A DNA stretch of 64,000 nt from Shewanella khirikhana (GCF_003957745.1 NZ_CP020373.1:1-64000); one strand, 5' to 3'; counted from the first letter of the stretch, positions 26,093 through 34,918 are shown. Notes: generated by a model not told the origin, from the letters alone. Program-made: numbers and translations.

Positions 26093-26854
26093 ATGTTGAA
26101 CTGGGATCTTCTGGACATTCTGCTGCCAGCGCTTGGCGCCGGTATTCTGGTGCTGTCCACCCATGTGGTGCTGGGCAGGCAGGTGCTGCGCCGTGGCATC
26201 ATCTTTATCGATCTGGCCATTGCTCAGGTGGCGGCGCTGGGGGCGATTGTGTCCCATATGCATCCGCTGCTGGAAGAGGCGCCATTCTCCGGTTTGTGGA
26301 TGCCGGCGCTGTTTGCGCTGGCGGGCGCCGGGCTGATTGCCTGGTTATCGCGGCGCATGGCCGGAGAGCTGGAGGCCATGATTGGCTGCCTGTATGTGCT
26401 GGCGGCGGTGGCGGCCATGTTGCTGCTGGCCAACGATCCCCATGGCGCAGAGCTGCTCAAGCAGCTGATGTCCGGACAGATCCTCTGGGTCAGCTGGGAT
26501 CAACTGTGGCTGCCTGCACTGGTTTCTGCCGCTGTACTGGCGCTGATCATGGCGCGTCCGACCCTGCTTGATGGCCCGGCCTTCTACTTGCTGTTTGCGC
26601 TGGTGATCACCCTGTCGGTAGAGCTGGTGGGTGTGTATCTGGTCTTCAGTACCCTGATTTTGCCAGCCCTTGCGGTTAATCGCCTCACAGGCTCCCGTGC
26701 GCTCGGCTGGGCTTACGGCGTGGGGCTTTGCGGCTATCTTACCGGTCTGGTGCTGTCGGCAATGTTCGATTTGCCCAGCGGCGCCATGATAGTGGCAACC
26801 CTGGCACTGTCGGCGGCAAGCTTCCGGATAATTACCGCCAAAGCACGTCAATAG
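26093..26854 (+). CDS. Metal ABC transporter permease (ZnuB-like)
   Basis: A 253-residue inner-membrane protein with seven or eight helices of the ABC-3 (ZnuB/MntB) family: STHVVLGRQVLRRGIIFIDL near the start, then ALLLANDPHGAELLKQLMSG-like sequence and SVELVGVYLVFSTLILPALA, the conserved coupling region. With the preceding binding protein it should import zinc or manganese. It begins three bases after the binding-protein stop. No ATPase gene follows; the next gene is an acyltransferase after a terminator, so the energy subunit must be encoded elsewhere. Confidence 0.88.
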   Translation: MLNWDLLDILLPALGAGILVLSTHVVLGRQVLRRGIIFIDLAIAQVAALGAIVSHMHPLLEEAPFSGLWMPALFALAGAGLIAWLSRRMAGELEAMIGCLYVLAAVAAMLLLANDPHGAELLKQLMSGQILWVSWDQLWLPALVSAAVLALIMARPTLLDGPAFYLLFALVITLSVELVGVYLVFSTLILPALAVNRLTGSRALGWAYGVGLCGYLTGLVLSAMFDLPSGAMIVATLALSAASFRIITAKARQ

Positions 26855-26881
26855 GGTAAAATGCGTCGCCAAAGCCTGATT

Positions 26882-26908
26882 AAGCCCACCGAGAGGTGGG
26901 CTTAATTT
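26882..26908 (+). terminator. Terminator of the zinc locus
   Basis: AAGCCCACC and GGTGGGCTT pair around GAGA, followed by AATTTATT, 27 bases after the permease stop. This marks the end of the operon before any ATPase gene. Confidence 0.75.
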
Positions 26909-27016
26909 ATTGATATATATGTTGATAGTTAAAATCAGCGAACACGTGTAAACAAAGGATTGTTCCTCAGGGCCTGTGTCGTTATACTGCGCAGGAGTTT
27001 TTACCGGGAGTATGTC

Positions 27017-27754
27017 GTGCTGTTAATCGTCAGATCCTTACTGCTTGCCATTATGTTGCTGGTTGCCTTTGTGGTGGGCAGTGTTGCCTGTGTCGTGCGT
27101 CCACGTCACAGGGACAATGTACATATGTTCGCCAAGTGGTTTTCCGCTGTGGCCCCTGTACTGGGGATCAAGGTGATTGTGCGCCGCCCCAGCGACGAGC
27201 GCAAAGAGCCTTGTGTGTACCTGGCCAACCACCAGAACAACTTCGATATGTTCACCCATACCGCCGCTGTGCCCAAGGGCACCGTGAGCCTGGGTAAGAA
27301 GAGCATTGCCTGGATGCCGCTGTTTGGGCAGATCTATTGGCTCTCCGGCAATATTCTTATCGATCGCAAGAACCGTAATCGCGCCTTTGAAACCATGGCC
27401 AACACCGCCCGCAAGATCAAAGACAAGTGCTTGTCGGTGTGGATTTTCCCCGAAGGGACACGCTCCCGTGGCCGGGGCTTGTTGCCGTTCAAAGCCGGTG
27501 CCTTCCACACTGCCATTGCCGCCGGCGTGCCCATGGTGCCCGTGCTGGCGTCCAACCAATGCCATATCAAGCTTAACCGCTGGAACAATGGCGTGGTGAT
27601 CATCGAAGTGATGGAGCCCTTTGAAACCAAGGGGCTGGACAAGAGCAATGTCAAAGAGCTGTCTGAGCGAATTCACGCGGCCATGTCGGCCAAACTCGAG
27701 CAGCTTAACCGCGAAGCCGAAGCCCTGATGAAGAAGGCGCGTCTGGCCAACTGA
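27017..27754 (+). CDS. 1-acyl-sn-glycerol-3-phosphate acyltransferase (PlsC-like)
   Basis: A 245-residue inner-membrane enzyme that acylates lysophosphatidic acid to phosphatidic acid. The catalytic NHQNNFD (H72 to D77, the NHx4D box) and the FPEGTRS box (144-150) are intact, along with the VPMVPV substrate segment. The N-terminus has a membrane helix, LLLAIMLLVAFVVGSVACVV. The start is GTG 27017 with GGGAG six bases before; a longer ATG frame upstream lacks a ribosome site. It precedes rraB by 85 bases. Confidence 0.9.
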   Translation: MLLIVRSLLLAIMLLVAFVVGSVACVVRPRHRDNVHMFAKWFSAVAPVLGIKVIVRRPSDERKEPCVYLANHQNNFDMFTHTAAVPKGTVSLGKKSIAWMPLFGQIYWLSGNILIDRKNRNRAFETMANTARKIKDKCLSVWIFPEGTRSRGRGLLPFKAGAFHTAIAAGVPMVPVLASNQCHIKLNRWNNGVVIIEVMEPFETKGLDKSNVKELSERIHAAMSAKLEQLNREAEALMKKARLAN

Positions 27755-27839
27755 CGCTCTTTTGGATCTCTGTTATACTGCGCCCAAACTGCGCCGCCCG
27801 TGGTGGGCCGGCGACTGAGTTTGTTATTGGAGTCAGCCC

Positions 27840-28265
27840 ATGTCTATCGAGCGCCTGCTGAAGGCCCAACAGGAAGAGACCCGCGATATTGTTCAGTCAC
27901 TGCTGGACGACGGTTCCGATCCCCATGCCGAGTATATAATTGAGCACCACTTCTCAAGCACCAATTTCGATCGTCTCGAAAAGGCCGCCGTGGATGCCTT
28001 TAAACTGGGTTTTGAAGTGACTGACGCCGAAGAGCTGGAGCTGGAAGACGGCAGCCTGATCTTCTGTTTCGATGCCATTGCCAACCACAAGCTGGATGCC
28101 GATCTGATTGATAAGGCCTGTGAGCAGCTGCTGAATCTGGCGGTGAAGCAAAAGGTCGATTACGACGGTTGGGGCACCTACTTTATGGGTGATGATGACG
28201 AGCTGGACGACGAAGACGATGAAGAAGACTTCGACGACGACGGCTTCCCCATCGAGCGCCACTGA
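27840..28265 (+). CDS. rraB: RraB, regulator of RNase E activity
   Basis: A 141-residue RNase E inhibitor that binds the degradosome region of RNase E and slows turnover of some mRNAs. It tracks E. coli RraB closely: EETRDIVQSLLDDGSDPHAE, YIIEHHFSS, AAVDAFKLGFEVTD and VDYDGWGTYF, ending in a strongly acidic tail (DDDELDDEDDEEDFDDD). The start ATG 27840 follows TTGGAG. A terminator lies 40 bases after the stop. Confidence 0.95.
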   Translation: MSIERLLKAQQEETRDIVQSLLDDGSDPHAEYIIEHHFSSTNFDRLEKAAVDAFKLGFEVTDAEELELEDGSLIFCFDAIANHKLDADLIDKACEQLLNLAVKQKVDYDGWGTYFMGDDDELDDEDDEEDFDDDGFPIERH

Positions 28266-28304
28266 GCCGTATCCCAAAGCCAGGCGTGAAAGCGCTAAGC
28301 AGCA

Positions 28305-28332
28305 AAAAGCCCGTCCAACGACGGGCTTTTTT
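28305..28332. terminator. Terminator after rraB
   Basis: AAAAGCCCGTC and GACGGGCTTTT pair around CAA(C), with a T run. Symmetric A and T flanks mean it can also serve the convergent diguanylate cyclase gene. Confidence 0.88.
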
Positions 28333-28349
28333 GTGGGCGAAACCTTAGG

Positions 28350-29309
28350 TTACTCGCTGTAAATCACCGAGCAATTACGGCCTTTTTGCTTGGCTTGGTA
28401 GAGGGCATTATCGGCGTTGGCCACCCATTGGGAGGCGCTTTCGATAAAGTCGCCCATGCCGCAAATGCCCAGACTGATAGTGACCTGAATTTTTTTGCCT
28501 TCAAACTGAATGGGCGAGTTGGCCACCTTTTCCCGCAAACGCTCGGTGAAGTGCAGCGCTTCTTCGCAGGACGTCCCCGCCAATACCACCGCAAACTCTT
28601 CACCGCCATAACGGCCGGCGCAGTCGGTTTCCCGCAGCGATTGACTGAGCAGATGGGCAATGTGCTGGATAACCTTATCGCCCGCCACATGGCCGTGCTC
28701 GTCGTTTACCTGCTTGAAGCGGTCGATATCGAACATCACCAGGCTCACAGGGTCGCCATAGCGGTTAAAGCGTTCATATTCGCGGTTCATGCACATCTGC
28801 CAGTGCCGGCGGTTATTCAGCTGAGTCAGGCCATCGGTTTGGCTCAGGTGCTCCAGCTGCTCGTTGACGCTCTTCAGTTGCAAGCGGTGCACGGCCACAT
28901 CGGTTACGTCGTACACGATAATGCTGATATGGGTGATTTGCCCTGTGAGGGATGCCAGCGGCAGCAGAGTCACGTTCTGGTACATAAACTCGGCGCGGCC
29001 GGTAATGGGGCGATAGTTTTTGAATTTAAAAACGTAAGGACGCTGCTCCCAACTGATAAAGGCGCGGTTTTTCAGAAGGTAAACCGACTCCATTTTCTTT
29101 TTCAGCCAGCCGGCGGGCAGATCGGGAAACTCGTCAAACAGGTTTTTGCCCTTGATGGAATTGGGCGACACGCCGCTGTGGTTTTCCATAAAGCCGTTCC
29201 ACAGGGCGATATTGTAATTTCTATCCAGCACCACCAGCCCGACCTCTATGGTTTGCACCATATCGATCAGCCAGTGAAGCTCATTCATCAGGTCTGCATC
29301 ATTGGACAT
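28350..29309 (-). CDS. PAS-GGDEF diguanylate cyclase
   Basis: A 319-residue soluble cyclase. A PAS domain fills about residues 10-130 (VGLVVLDRNYNIALWNGFME; ISIIVYDVTDVAV), then a GGDEF domain with the active RYGGEEF site and an RETD inhibitory site five residues before it, so it should make cyclic-di-GMP and be feedback-limited. It lies just after the receiver/CheC-like gene: with ATG 29309 the gap is 13 bases; with the alternative ATG 29333 the two would overlap by 11. I prefer 29309, since GAGG precedes it at about eleven bases. Co-transcription and a shared signal are likely. Confidence 0.9.
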   Translation of the reverse strand: MSNDADLMNELHWLIDMVQTIEVGLVVLDRNYNIALWNGFMENHSGVSPNSIKGKNLFDEFPDLPAGWLKKKMESVYLLKNRAFISWEQRPYVFKFKNYRPITGRAEFMYQNVTLLPLASLTGQITHISIIVYDVTDVAVHRLQLKSVNEQLEHLSQTDGLTQLNNRRHWQMCMNREYERFNRYGDPVSLVMFDIDRFKQVNDEHGHVAGDKVIQHIAHLLSQSLRETDCAGRYGGEEFAVVLAGTSCEEALHFTERLREKVANSPIQFEGKKIQVTISLGICGMGDFIESASQWVANADNALYQAKQKGRNCSVIYSE

Positions 29310-29322
29310 CTGCTGTCTTGCC

Positions 29323-30330
29323 TCAATCTTCATCCAACATGTAGCCGAGCTTGTAGGTCAGGGTCGGCAGCGAGTCTTCGGTGAACAGGAGCAGGAGGTC
29401 ACATTCGATATTGTGGTCCTCGATGCGGTAGTTGATTTCCATCGCCAGGGTGCGATGCCATTTCTCGGCGTTGTCGTGGATAAGGTCGTTCACTGTGCAG
29501 TGACGCCCAAGCACCACGGGGTGAGACTGGCTGAAGTGCATATCCAGTTGCTCTGCGATGCCGCTGAGGAAGGCGCCAATCAGCACGTTACCTGTGTCGA
29601 TCAGTACTTCCACCTCGGTGGCGGCATCATTGGGGTCGTCCAGCTTCATCAGCTTGGCCATGTCCTGGAAGCTGGAGTCATGGAACAGCAGTAAGGCTTC
29701 GCCCGCGACCCCGGCGCTGATAAAGCCCTGACACAGGGCAGTGATCTTGGCACTGGATTCGGTGGCTTTCAGTGCCATGGTGAGTTCACTCACTTCCAGC
29801 ACGTTTACCCGTGGAATGGGCAGCAGCACAAATACATCGAGCAGCTTGGCCAGCAGATCAGCGGCGCGGCCCATGGCCACGTTGGCAATTTCCTGGCAGG
29901 CATCGCGCAAGTCCACCTTGATAAGCGGATTCTCTTCTTCCTGCTCCAGCTCGCCATCGCCTGGCACCAAAATGCCGTATTCCTGCAGGATGGCAGCAAT
30001 GGCCTCAGCGCTGACTGGCTTTTGAATAAAGTCCAGTGCACCCAAGGCTTTAACCCGTTCGTGGGCCTTAATTTGAATGTCGCCTGAGACCACGATAATC
30101 AACGCGGGCAAGTCTTGCTGCTGCACGGTTTGCAGCACCTCATAGCCATCCATCACCGGCATGTTGAGGTCGAGAAATACCACTTCGCCTTTACCGGCGC
30201 GTATGGCTTCAAGGCCTTCGGCGCCATTGGTGGCGAAGGTAATGTCGACTTCCCAGTCCTTGGGCAGGGTGCGCGCCATCTGCTTGCGAGCCATGGCTGA
30301 GTCGTCACAAATCAATACTGGAAGTGCCAT
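29323..30330 (-). CDS. Response regulator with CheC/CheX-like output domain
   Basis: A 335-residue protein. Receiver at about 1-118: VLICDDSAMARKQMA, phospho-Asp in VFLDLNMPVMDG, and Lys in DFIQKPVSAE. The second half (about 150-335) resembles CheC/CheX phosphatases: two related stretches, DACQEIANVAMGRAADLLA and EVLIDTGNVLIGAFLSG, have the acidic residue, Asn and Gly spacing of CheC active sites. It may therefore dephosphorylate receivers when itself phosphorylated. ATG 30330 opens the receiver (MALPVLICDDS); GAGGA lies about 12 bases upstream. A PAS-GGDEF cyclase gene follows on the same transcript. Confidence 0.85.
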   Translation of the reverse strand: MALPVLICDDSAMARKQMARTLPKDWEVDITFATNGAEGLEAIRAGKGEVVFLDLNMPVMDGYEVLQTVQQQDLPALIIVVSGDIQIKAHERVKALGALDFIQKPVSAEAIAAILQEYGILVPGDGELEQEEENPLIKVDLRDACQEIANVAMGRAADLLAKLLDVFVLLPIPRVNVLEVSELTMALKATESSAKITALCQGFISAGVAGEALLLFHDSSFQDMAKLMKLDDPNDAATEVEVLIDTGNVLIGAFLSGIAEQLDMHFSQSHPVVLGRHCTVNDLIHDNAEKWHRTLAMEINYRIEDHNIECDLLLLFTEDSLPTLTYKLGYMLDED

Positions 30331-30634
30331 GCTGGGGATGAGTCCTCGTTCATTCTTATTATTCAAGATAACACCAAATATGGGTGTCAGCCTGTTTCTG
30401 AGTGCTTCTTCGGGAAAGTTAAAAGAGAATCGGCAGGCCAAAAGTCGTAAAAAAACCGCCAACGTATGCACACTTAGGGCGAATCATACTCTGCTGACTT
30501 TGACGTGCAATACAGTTACGCACAGGAATGTCAGAAAACTGACACTCGTCAAAAGTCTGCATATGTTAAAGCCAATAGTGATTTATGCCAAATGTGTTAC
30601 CATCCCGACCTGGACAGACCAGTTGAGAGCCGCC
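30331..30634. other. 304-bp divergent regulatory region with a 16-bp dyad
   Basis: The region separates the - strand response regulator from the + strand crotonase and has no gene that I can support. It is AT-rich and carries a perfect inverted repeat, TGTCAG-AAAA-CTGACA, at 30529-30544, about 90 bases before the crotonase start. It may be the binding site of a dimeric regulator. Confidence 0.5.
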
Positions 30635-31441
30635 ATGACAGCAAGCACAGTGACAGTGGAATATCAGGGAGAGACAGCTCTGGTGACCCTGGATCGCCCC
30701 GATAAATTCAATGCCCTGAATTACGAGATGTTTTTGGATATCTGCCGGGTGCAGAAACAGCTGAAACGCCAGCGTCATATCCGGCTGGTGATAGTGTCGG
30801 GTCGTGGTAGCAATTTCTCCTCCGGGCTCGATATCAAGAGCGTGATCAAAAAGCCGCTGCAACCCATTGGGCTGCTCGCAAAATGGCTTCCGGGAAACGC
30901 CAATCTGGCCCAGCGGGTCTCCATTGGTTGGAGCCGGTTGCCGATGCCGGTTATCGCCGTGATTGAAGGCTATTGCTACGGCGGCGGCATGCAGATTGCG
31001 CTGGGGGCAGACTTCAGAATTGCCAGCCCTGGGGCCAGGTTATCTGTGATGGAAGCCAAGTGGGGCCTGGTGCCGGATATGGCTGGGCTGGTAAGCCTGC
31101 GTAACATTATGCCCAAGGATAAGGCGCTGGAGCTGACCATGACGGCACGGGTGCTGGACGCCGTTGAGGCCGAGGGACTGGGGCTGGTTACCTGGGTCGA
31201 TGAAGAGCCCATGGCCCGGGCGCAGGCGCTGGCCGATGAGCTCCTTAAGCGCTCACCCGATGCGCTGGCGGCGATTAAGTTTTCCACCCACAACAGCTGG
31301 AGCGCCAGTATTCGCAGCCTGCTGGCCCGTGAGTCCTGGTATCAGCTGCGACTACTCCTTGGCGCCAATTTCCGTCTCGCCGGAGCGCGGGAGCAGGGCA
31401 AGACGGATAAGCCGTATCGTCCAAGACAAAGATTCTGGTAA
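30635..31441 (+). CDS. Enoyl-CoA hydratase/isomerase (crotonase) family protein
   Basis: A 268-residue crotonase. The oxyanion-hole features are SSGLDIKSV near 62-70 and YCYGGGMQIALGADFRIA near 113-130. The first catalytic Glu of true hydratases is replaced by Gln (Q120 in GGGMQIA), while the second is kept (E140 in MEAKWGLVPDMAG). This pattern fits an isomerase or another crotonase activity better than simple hydration. ATG 30635 follows GAGAG; a longer frame upstream runs through the opposite-strand promoter. A terminator follows. Substrate unknown. Confidence 0.85.
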   Translation: MTASTVTVEYQGETALVTLDRPDKFNALNYEMFLDICRVQKQLKRQRHIRLVIVSGRGSNFSSGLDIKSVIKKPLQPIGLLAKWLPGNANLAQRVSIGWSRLPMPVIAVIEGYCYGGGMQIALGADFRIASPGARLSVMEAKWGLVPDMAGLVSLRNIMPKDKALELTMTARVLDAVEAEGLGLVTWVDEEPMARAQALADELLKRSPDALAAIKFSTHNSWSASIRSLLARESWYQLRLLLGANFRLAGAREQGKTDKPYRPRQRFW

Positions 31442-31503
31442 TTTACCGGCAGGGTCCCATTTGCCTCACACAACTGAGGCGCCGGACTTGCCCTCGCACC
31501 ATC

Positions 31504-31531
31504 AAAGCGCCGACAATCGGCGCTTTATTTT
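31504..31531 (+). terminator. Terminator after the crotonase gene
   Basis: AAAGCGCCGA and TCGGCGCTTT pair around CAA and run into ATTTTTTTG, 63 bases past the stop. Confidence 0.85.
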
Positions 31532-31563
31532 TTGTTTCGCGTTAAACGTCAGGAAGACTCTGG

Positions 31564-32061
31564 ATGAAGAACAAACTCGAACGCCTGCTGTGGAGCAGCC
31601 GTCTGTCGGTGATTTTTGGGGTGGTTGCCTGTGTGGTGGCGGCCCTGGTGGTATTTGTCATGGGCGCCAAGGACATGCTGCACATGTTCCACCTGCTGTG
31701 GGATTATCTGGTCAGCGGCAGCCTCGAAGTGCGAAACGATCTGGTGATGGTGGTGATTGAAATCCTCGATACCTTCCTGCTGGGCGCCGTGCTGCTGATT
31801 TTTGCCTTTGGTTTGTACGAGCTGTTTATCCGCGACATCAAACCGGCTTCCGAGTCGGATGTCGGCGGTAAGATATTGATTATCAGCAGTATCGATTCGC
31901 TCAAGAGCAAGCTTGGCAAGGTCATCCTGATGATGCTGGTGATCAAGCTGTTCTCGTTTTTCAGCGAGCTTAAGCCCCAGAGCGCGCTGGAGCTGGTGTA
32001 CATGGGCATAGTGGTGGTATTGGTGGCGCTGGCACTGATGCTGACCAAGGACAAATCCTGA
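31564..32061 (+). CDS. YqhA family (UPF0114) membrane protein
   Basis: A 165-residue inner-membrane protein with about four helices: LSVIFGVVACVVAALVVFVMG, VIEILDTFLLGAVLLIFAFG, KVILMMLVIKLFSFF and LVYMGIVVVLVALALML. The conserved GLYELFIRD just after the second helix and the total length identify the UPF0114 family (E. coli YqhA, 164 residues), whose function is unknown. AGGAAG precedes ATG 31564. It converges on the DUF3530 gene with 39 bases between. Confidence 0.87.
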   Translation: MKNKLERLLWSSRLSVIFGVVACVVAALVVFVMGAKDMLHMFHLLWDYLVSGSLEVRNDLVMVVIEILDTFLLGAVLLIFAFGLYELFIRDIKPASESDVGGKILIISSIDSLKSKLGKVILMMLVIKLFSFFSELKPQSALELVYMGIVVVLVALALMLTKDKS

Positions 32062-32100
32062 TAGAGAAGCTGTCCTCAAAGCACAATCAGTATTGCGGAC

Positions 32101-32949
32101 CTACTGCGGCGGTGCTTCCTTGATGCTGGCGGCAAAGCCGCGCAGGGCCGACAGCACCTCGGCCCAGGCGTCAGGCTCGCTGATATTGAGTGACAGGGTC
32201 AGCTGGCGATACTGCATGCCATCTTTGGCCGAGGCCGCCGCGCGGCGCAGCGGCGCATTGGCGAGGCTGGCGGTGTTGCCATCCGGCGACTGAATATCCA
32301 GCACCGGCACTTCCTGCACCGCCACCAGTCCTGGCAGGCGGTCGTCAAATTCCGGTGAGCTGCTGTAAGGGTTAATGATCACCAACAGATCCGGCGGCGC
32401 CACCTTGCCATCATTGAGCAGGCTCAGGATCAGGGCTGCGCTTCTGTCCATGGCCACCAAAATCCGTTTGCCTGGATAGGCGGCACCAATCTGGGTCAGG
32501 CCGGTGAGGCTGGCTTCGACAAAACCAAGCTGGGTTTCCACGTGTTTTTGCCACTCTTCCGGCTTGTATTTTTCCATGGCCTTGGCGGCCGGGGTGCTGA
32601 GCTGGCCTTCTCCTGCCTTGGTAATTTCTTCCGGCGCTGTGGTAAAGCTGGGGTGGGGAGGGCTCTTGGGCGGCGTCATGCTGATGCTGGCCCAGCCTGT
32701 GGGGCTTAGGCCACTGCGAAGGTAGGCCACCAGCCCGGGGGCATCGGGGCCAAAGCCGGTGTCGGCAAAAATAATCGCTGCGCCGTGCTGCTTTTTACCT
32801 TCCCAGGGGCGCACCAATACAGGTAAGTCCTGTCCTTCCACCTTGATGCTGCGCAGCTGGCGGCTTTGCAAATAATCGAAGGCCGGGTCGTCGGCTGCAA
32901 CGGCCACGCCAAACAATAAGCTCAGGCTCAGGACAATAAGGGCGCGCAT
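32101..32949 (-). CDS. DUF3530 family periplasmic protein
   Basis: A 282-residue exported protein. The signal peptide MRALIVLSLSLLFGVAVAAD is clear, and ATG 32949 (GGGAA seven bases before) is chosen for it over an upstream ATG. The mature part has the DUF3530 pattern, an alpha/beta-hydrolase-like fold: GAAIIFADTGFGPDAP, SMTPPKSPPH, RILVAMDRSAALILSLLNDG and VPVLDIQSPDGN. The usual nucleophile elbow is altered (AMDRSAA), so whether it is an active hydrolase is unclear. Confidence 0.78.
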   Translation of the reverse strand: MRALIVLSLSLLFGVAVAADDPAFDYLQSRQLRSIKVEGQDLPVLVRPWEGKKQHGAAIIFADTGFGPDAPGLVAYLRSGLSPTGWASISMTPPKSPPHPSFTTAPEEITKAGEGQLSTPAAKAMEKYKPEEWQKHVETQLGFVEASLTGLTQIGAAYPGKRILVAMDRSAALILSLLNDGKVAPPDLLVIINPYSSSPEFDDRLPGLVAVQEVPVLDIQSPDGNTASLANAPLRRAAASAKDGMQYRQLTLSLNISEPDAWAEVLSALRGFAASIKEAPPQ

Positions 32950-33037
32950 GGGATTCCCGTGGTCAAAGCGGATAACCCTCTGATAATAACCCATGGCACC
33001 CTCCTGTTAGAACTCCAGGCCTGATATTCGGCAAGGT

Positions 33038-34807
33038 CTATTGCCCGAGGGCATAAAGGCGTTTGCCCGCCACATGGGTTTCAAGCACCTGGGTTTGCCA
33101 GATTGCGGCAGGTTCAGCGGCGAAAATATCCCTGTCTACCAGGATAAAATCCGCCATGCTGCCTTCGCCAAGGCTTCCCAAATCCTGCTCCTGAAAGGCG
33201 CCGTAGGCTGCATCCACAGTGAAAGCTCGCAGCGCCTCTGCCAGGGTCAGTTTTTCTTCCGGGCGCCAGCCACCTGCGGGCTGATCCTGATGATCCTGGC
33301 GGGTCACCGCGGCATGCAGCCCATGGAAGGGGTTAGCCAGTTCCACCGGGAAGTCGGAGCCGCCAACAATCGGACTGCCAAGGTCGGTAAGGGTACGCCA
33401 GGCATAAGCGCCCTTAAGTCTGGCTTCACCGAGACGATCGCCCGCCATATTCATATCCGAGGTGGCATGGGTGGGCTGCATCGATGGCAGCACTTTGAGT
33501 TTGGCAAAGCGAGGCAGATCTGCCGGGGCGACCACCTGGGCGTGTTCGATACGATGACGGGCCGCTTCGCGGGATTTTTTATCGAGTTTGACCAGCTTAT
33601 CCAGCACCATGCGATTGGCCCTGTCGCCGATGGCATGAATATTGGCCTGAAACCCGGCGGTGGCCACGGCTTTAATGAGGCTGCCAAGTTCCGGCTCTGG
33701 GGTAACAAGCAGGCCGGTCTCCCCCGGTCTGTCGCTGTAAGGGGCGAGTAGCGCGGCGCCGCGGCTGCCAAGGGCGCCATCGCTGTAGATTTTTACCGAG
33801 CGTGCCACCAGCTGCTGCTTATCATCCAGTATCGGCCCCTGTTTAAGCCAGGTTTCAAGCTCGGGGGCCGAGGCCGACAACATGGCATAAATCCGCACCG
33901 GCAGCTTGCCTTCATCCTTCAGCGCCTGATAGTCCGCCAGCTCATCGGCGCCTATGCCTGCGTCATGAACGCTGGTGATCCCAAGGGACAACAGATGGTT
34001 AAACGCCGTGCCAAAGGCGGCGCGACGCTCGGCCGTGGTGGGCTCAGGGATATGCTGCTCAAGCAGCGCCATGGCGTTATCTACCAGCACGCCGGTAGGT
34101 TCGCCATTGGCGTCTTTCAGGATTTGGCCGCCATCCGGATCCTGGGTGTCTCTGGTAATGCCTGCCACCGCCAGCGCCTTGCTGTTGGCCCAGCCGGCAT
34201 GACCATCGACGCGTCTGAGCCATATCGGCTTATCCACGCCTGCAGCATCTAAAGACGCGCGGCTCGGGAAGCCTTTGCTTTGCCAAAGCTCCTGATTCCA
34301 GCCTCGACCCAGCACCCATTGTAGTGCTGGATTAGCCGCGGCGAAGGCCTTGACCATGGCGGCTGCGTCCTGCTCGCTGGCGCTTTCACGCAGCTCTACC
34401 CTGGACAGGCTCTGGCCCAGCCCCAGCACATGGCCGTGACCATCAATCAGCCCCGGCAGCAGTGTCTTACCTTTGCCATCAACCACTTTGGCCTGTTCAA
34501 AGCCTTGCGCACCATTGCCCCGCGCCAGCACCCGGCCGCTGACATCGTCGTAAACCAGTTGGTTAAAGGTGACCAGATTGCGCCCGGCATCGAATCCATA
34601 GCCCTTGATATTTTTCAGCATGATAACGTCGGCGCTGGCCTGAGTTGCGAGCAGTGGGCTCAGGCTCAGGGCGCCCAGCAGTGCGGCGCGGATGGCCTGT
34701 TTGATACTGCGCTTGTTGATGTTGTGGCTGATTGCAGCGGCGGATTGCAGGGCGGGCGTTTGGCGGCGCTGTTGGGGGCATTGCTGGCGAGGATGTTGGC
34801 AAAGCAT
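33038..34807 (-). CDS. Exported amidohydrolase-3 family protein
   Basis: A 589-residue metal-dependent hydrolase of the YtcJ-like amidohydrolase group. A long N-terminus leads to a signal peptide (KQAIRAALLGALSLSPLLA, cleaved near QASA, residue 60). Metal ligands: HxH in LLPGLIDGHGHVLG; later AIGDRANRMVLD, HRIEHAQVV and GGSDFPVELANPF. It should hydrolyse an amide-type bond in the periplasm, substrate unknown. The start is taken as ATG 34807, six bases after AAGGA; an ATG two codons earlier is possible. A start nearer the signal peptide would also make sense, as the extra basic 35 residues are unusual. Confidence 0.85.
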   Translation of the reverse strand: MLCQHPRQQCPQQRRQTPALQSAAAISHNINKRSIKQAIRAALLGALSLSPLLATQASADVIMLKNIKGYGFDAGRNLVTFNQLVYDDVSGRVLARGNGAQGFEQAKVVDGKGKTLLPGLIDGHGHVLGLGQSLSRVELRESASEQDAAAMVKAFAAANPALQWVLGRGWNQELWQSKGFPSRASLDAAGVDKPIWLRRVDGHAGWANSKALAVAGITRDTQDPDGGQILKDANGEPTGVLVDNAMALLEQHIPEPTTAERRAAFGTAFNHLLSLGITSVHDAGIGADELADYQALKDEGKLPVRIYAMLSASAPELETWLKQGPILDDKQQLVARSVKIYSDGALGSRGAALLAPYSDRPGETGLLVTPEPELGSLIKAVATAGFQANIHAIGDRANRMVLDKLVKLDKKSREAARHRIEHAQVVAPADLPRFAKLKVLPSMQPTHATSDMNMAGDRLGEARLKGAYAWRTLTDLGSPIVGGSDFPVELANPFHGLHAAVTRQDHQDQPAGGWRPEEKLTLAEALRAFTVDAAYGAFQEQDLGSLGEGSMADFILVDRDIFAAEPAAIWQTQVLETHVAGKRLYALGQ

Positions 34808-34890
34808 GGGCATTCCTTGTTTGAGTTATTTTTATTCTTTAACGGGTTATACCATCCTCTTTCCCGTATCGTCATCGAAAAAATGGCGAA

Positions 34891-34918
34891 AAAAAGACCC
34901 GCACAGTCGGGTCTTTTT
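34891..34918 (-). terminator. Terminator after rapA
   Basis: AAAAAGACCCG and CGGGTCTTTTT pair around a six-base loop, about 55 bases past the rapA stop on the - strand. It separates rapA from the amidohydrolase gene. Confidence 0.88.
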
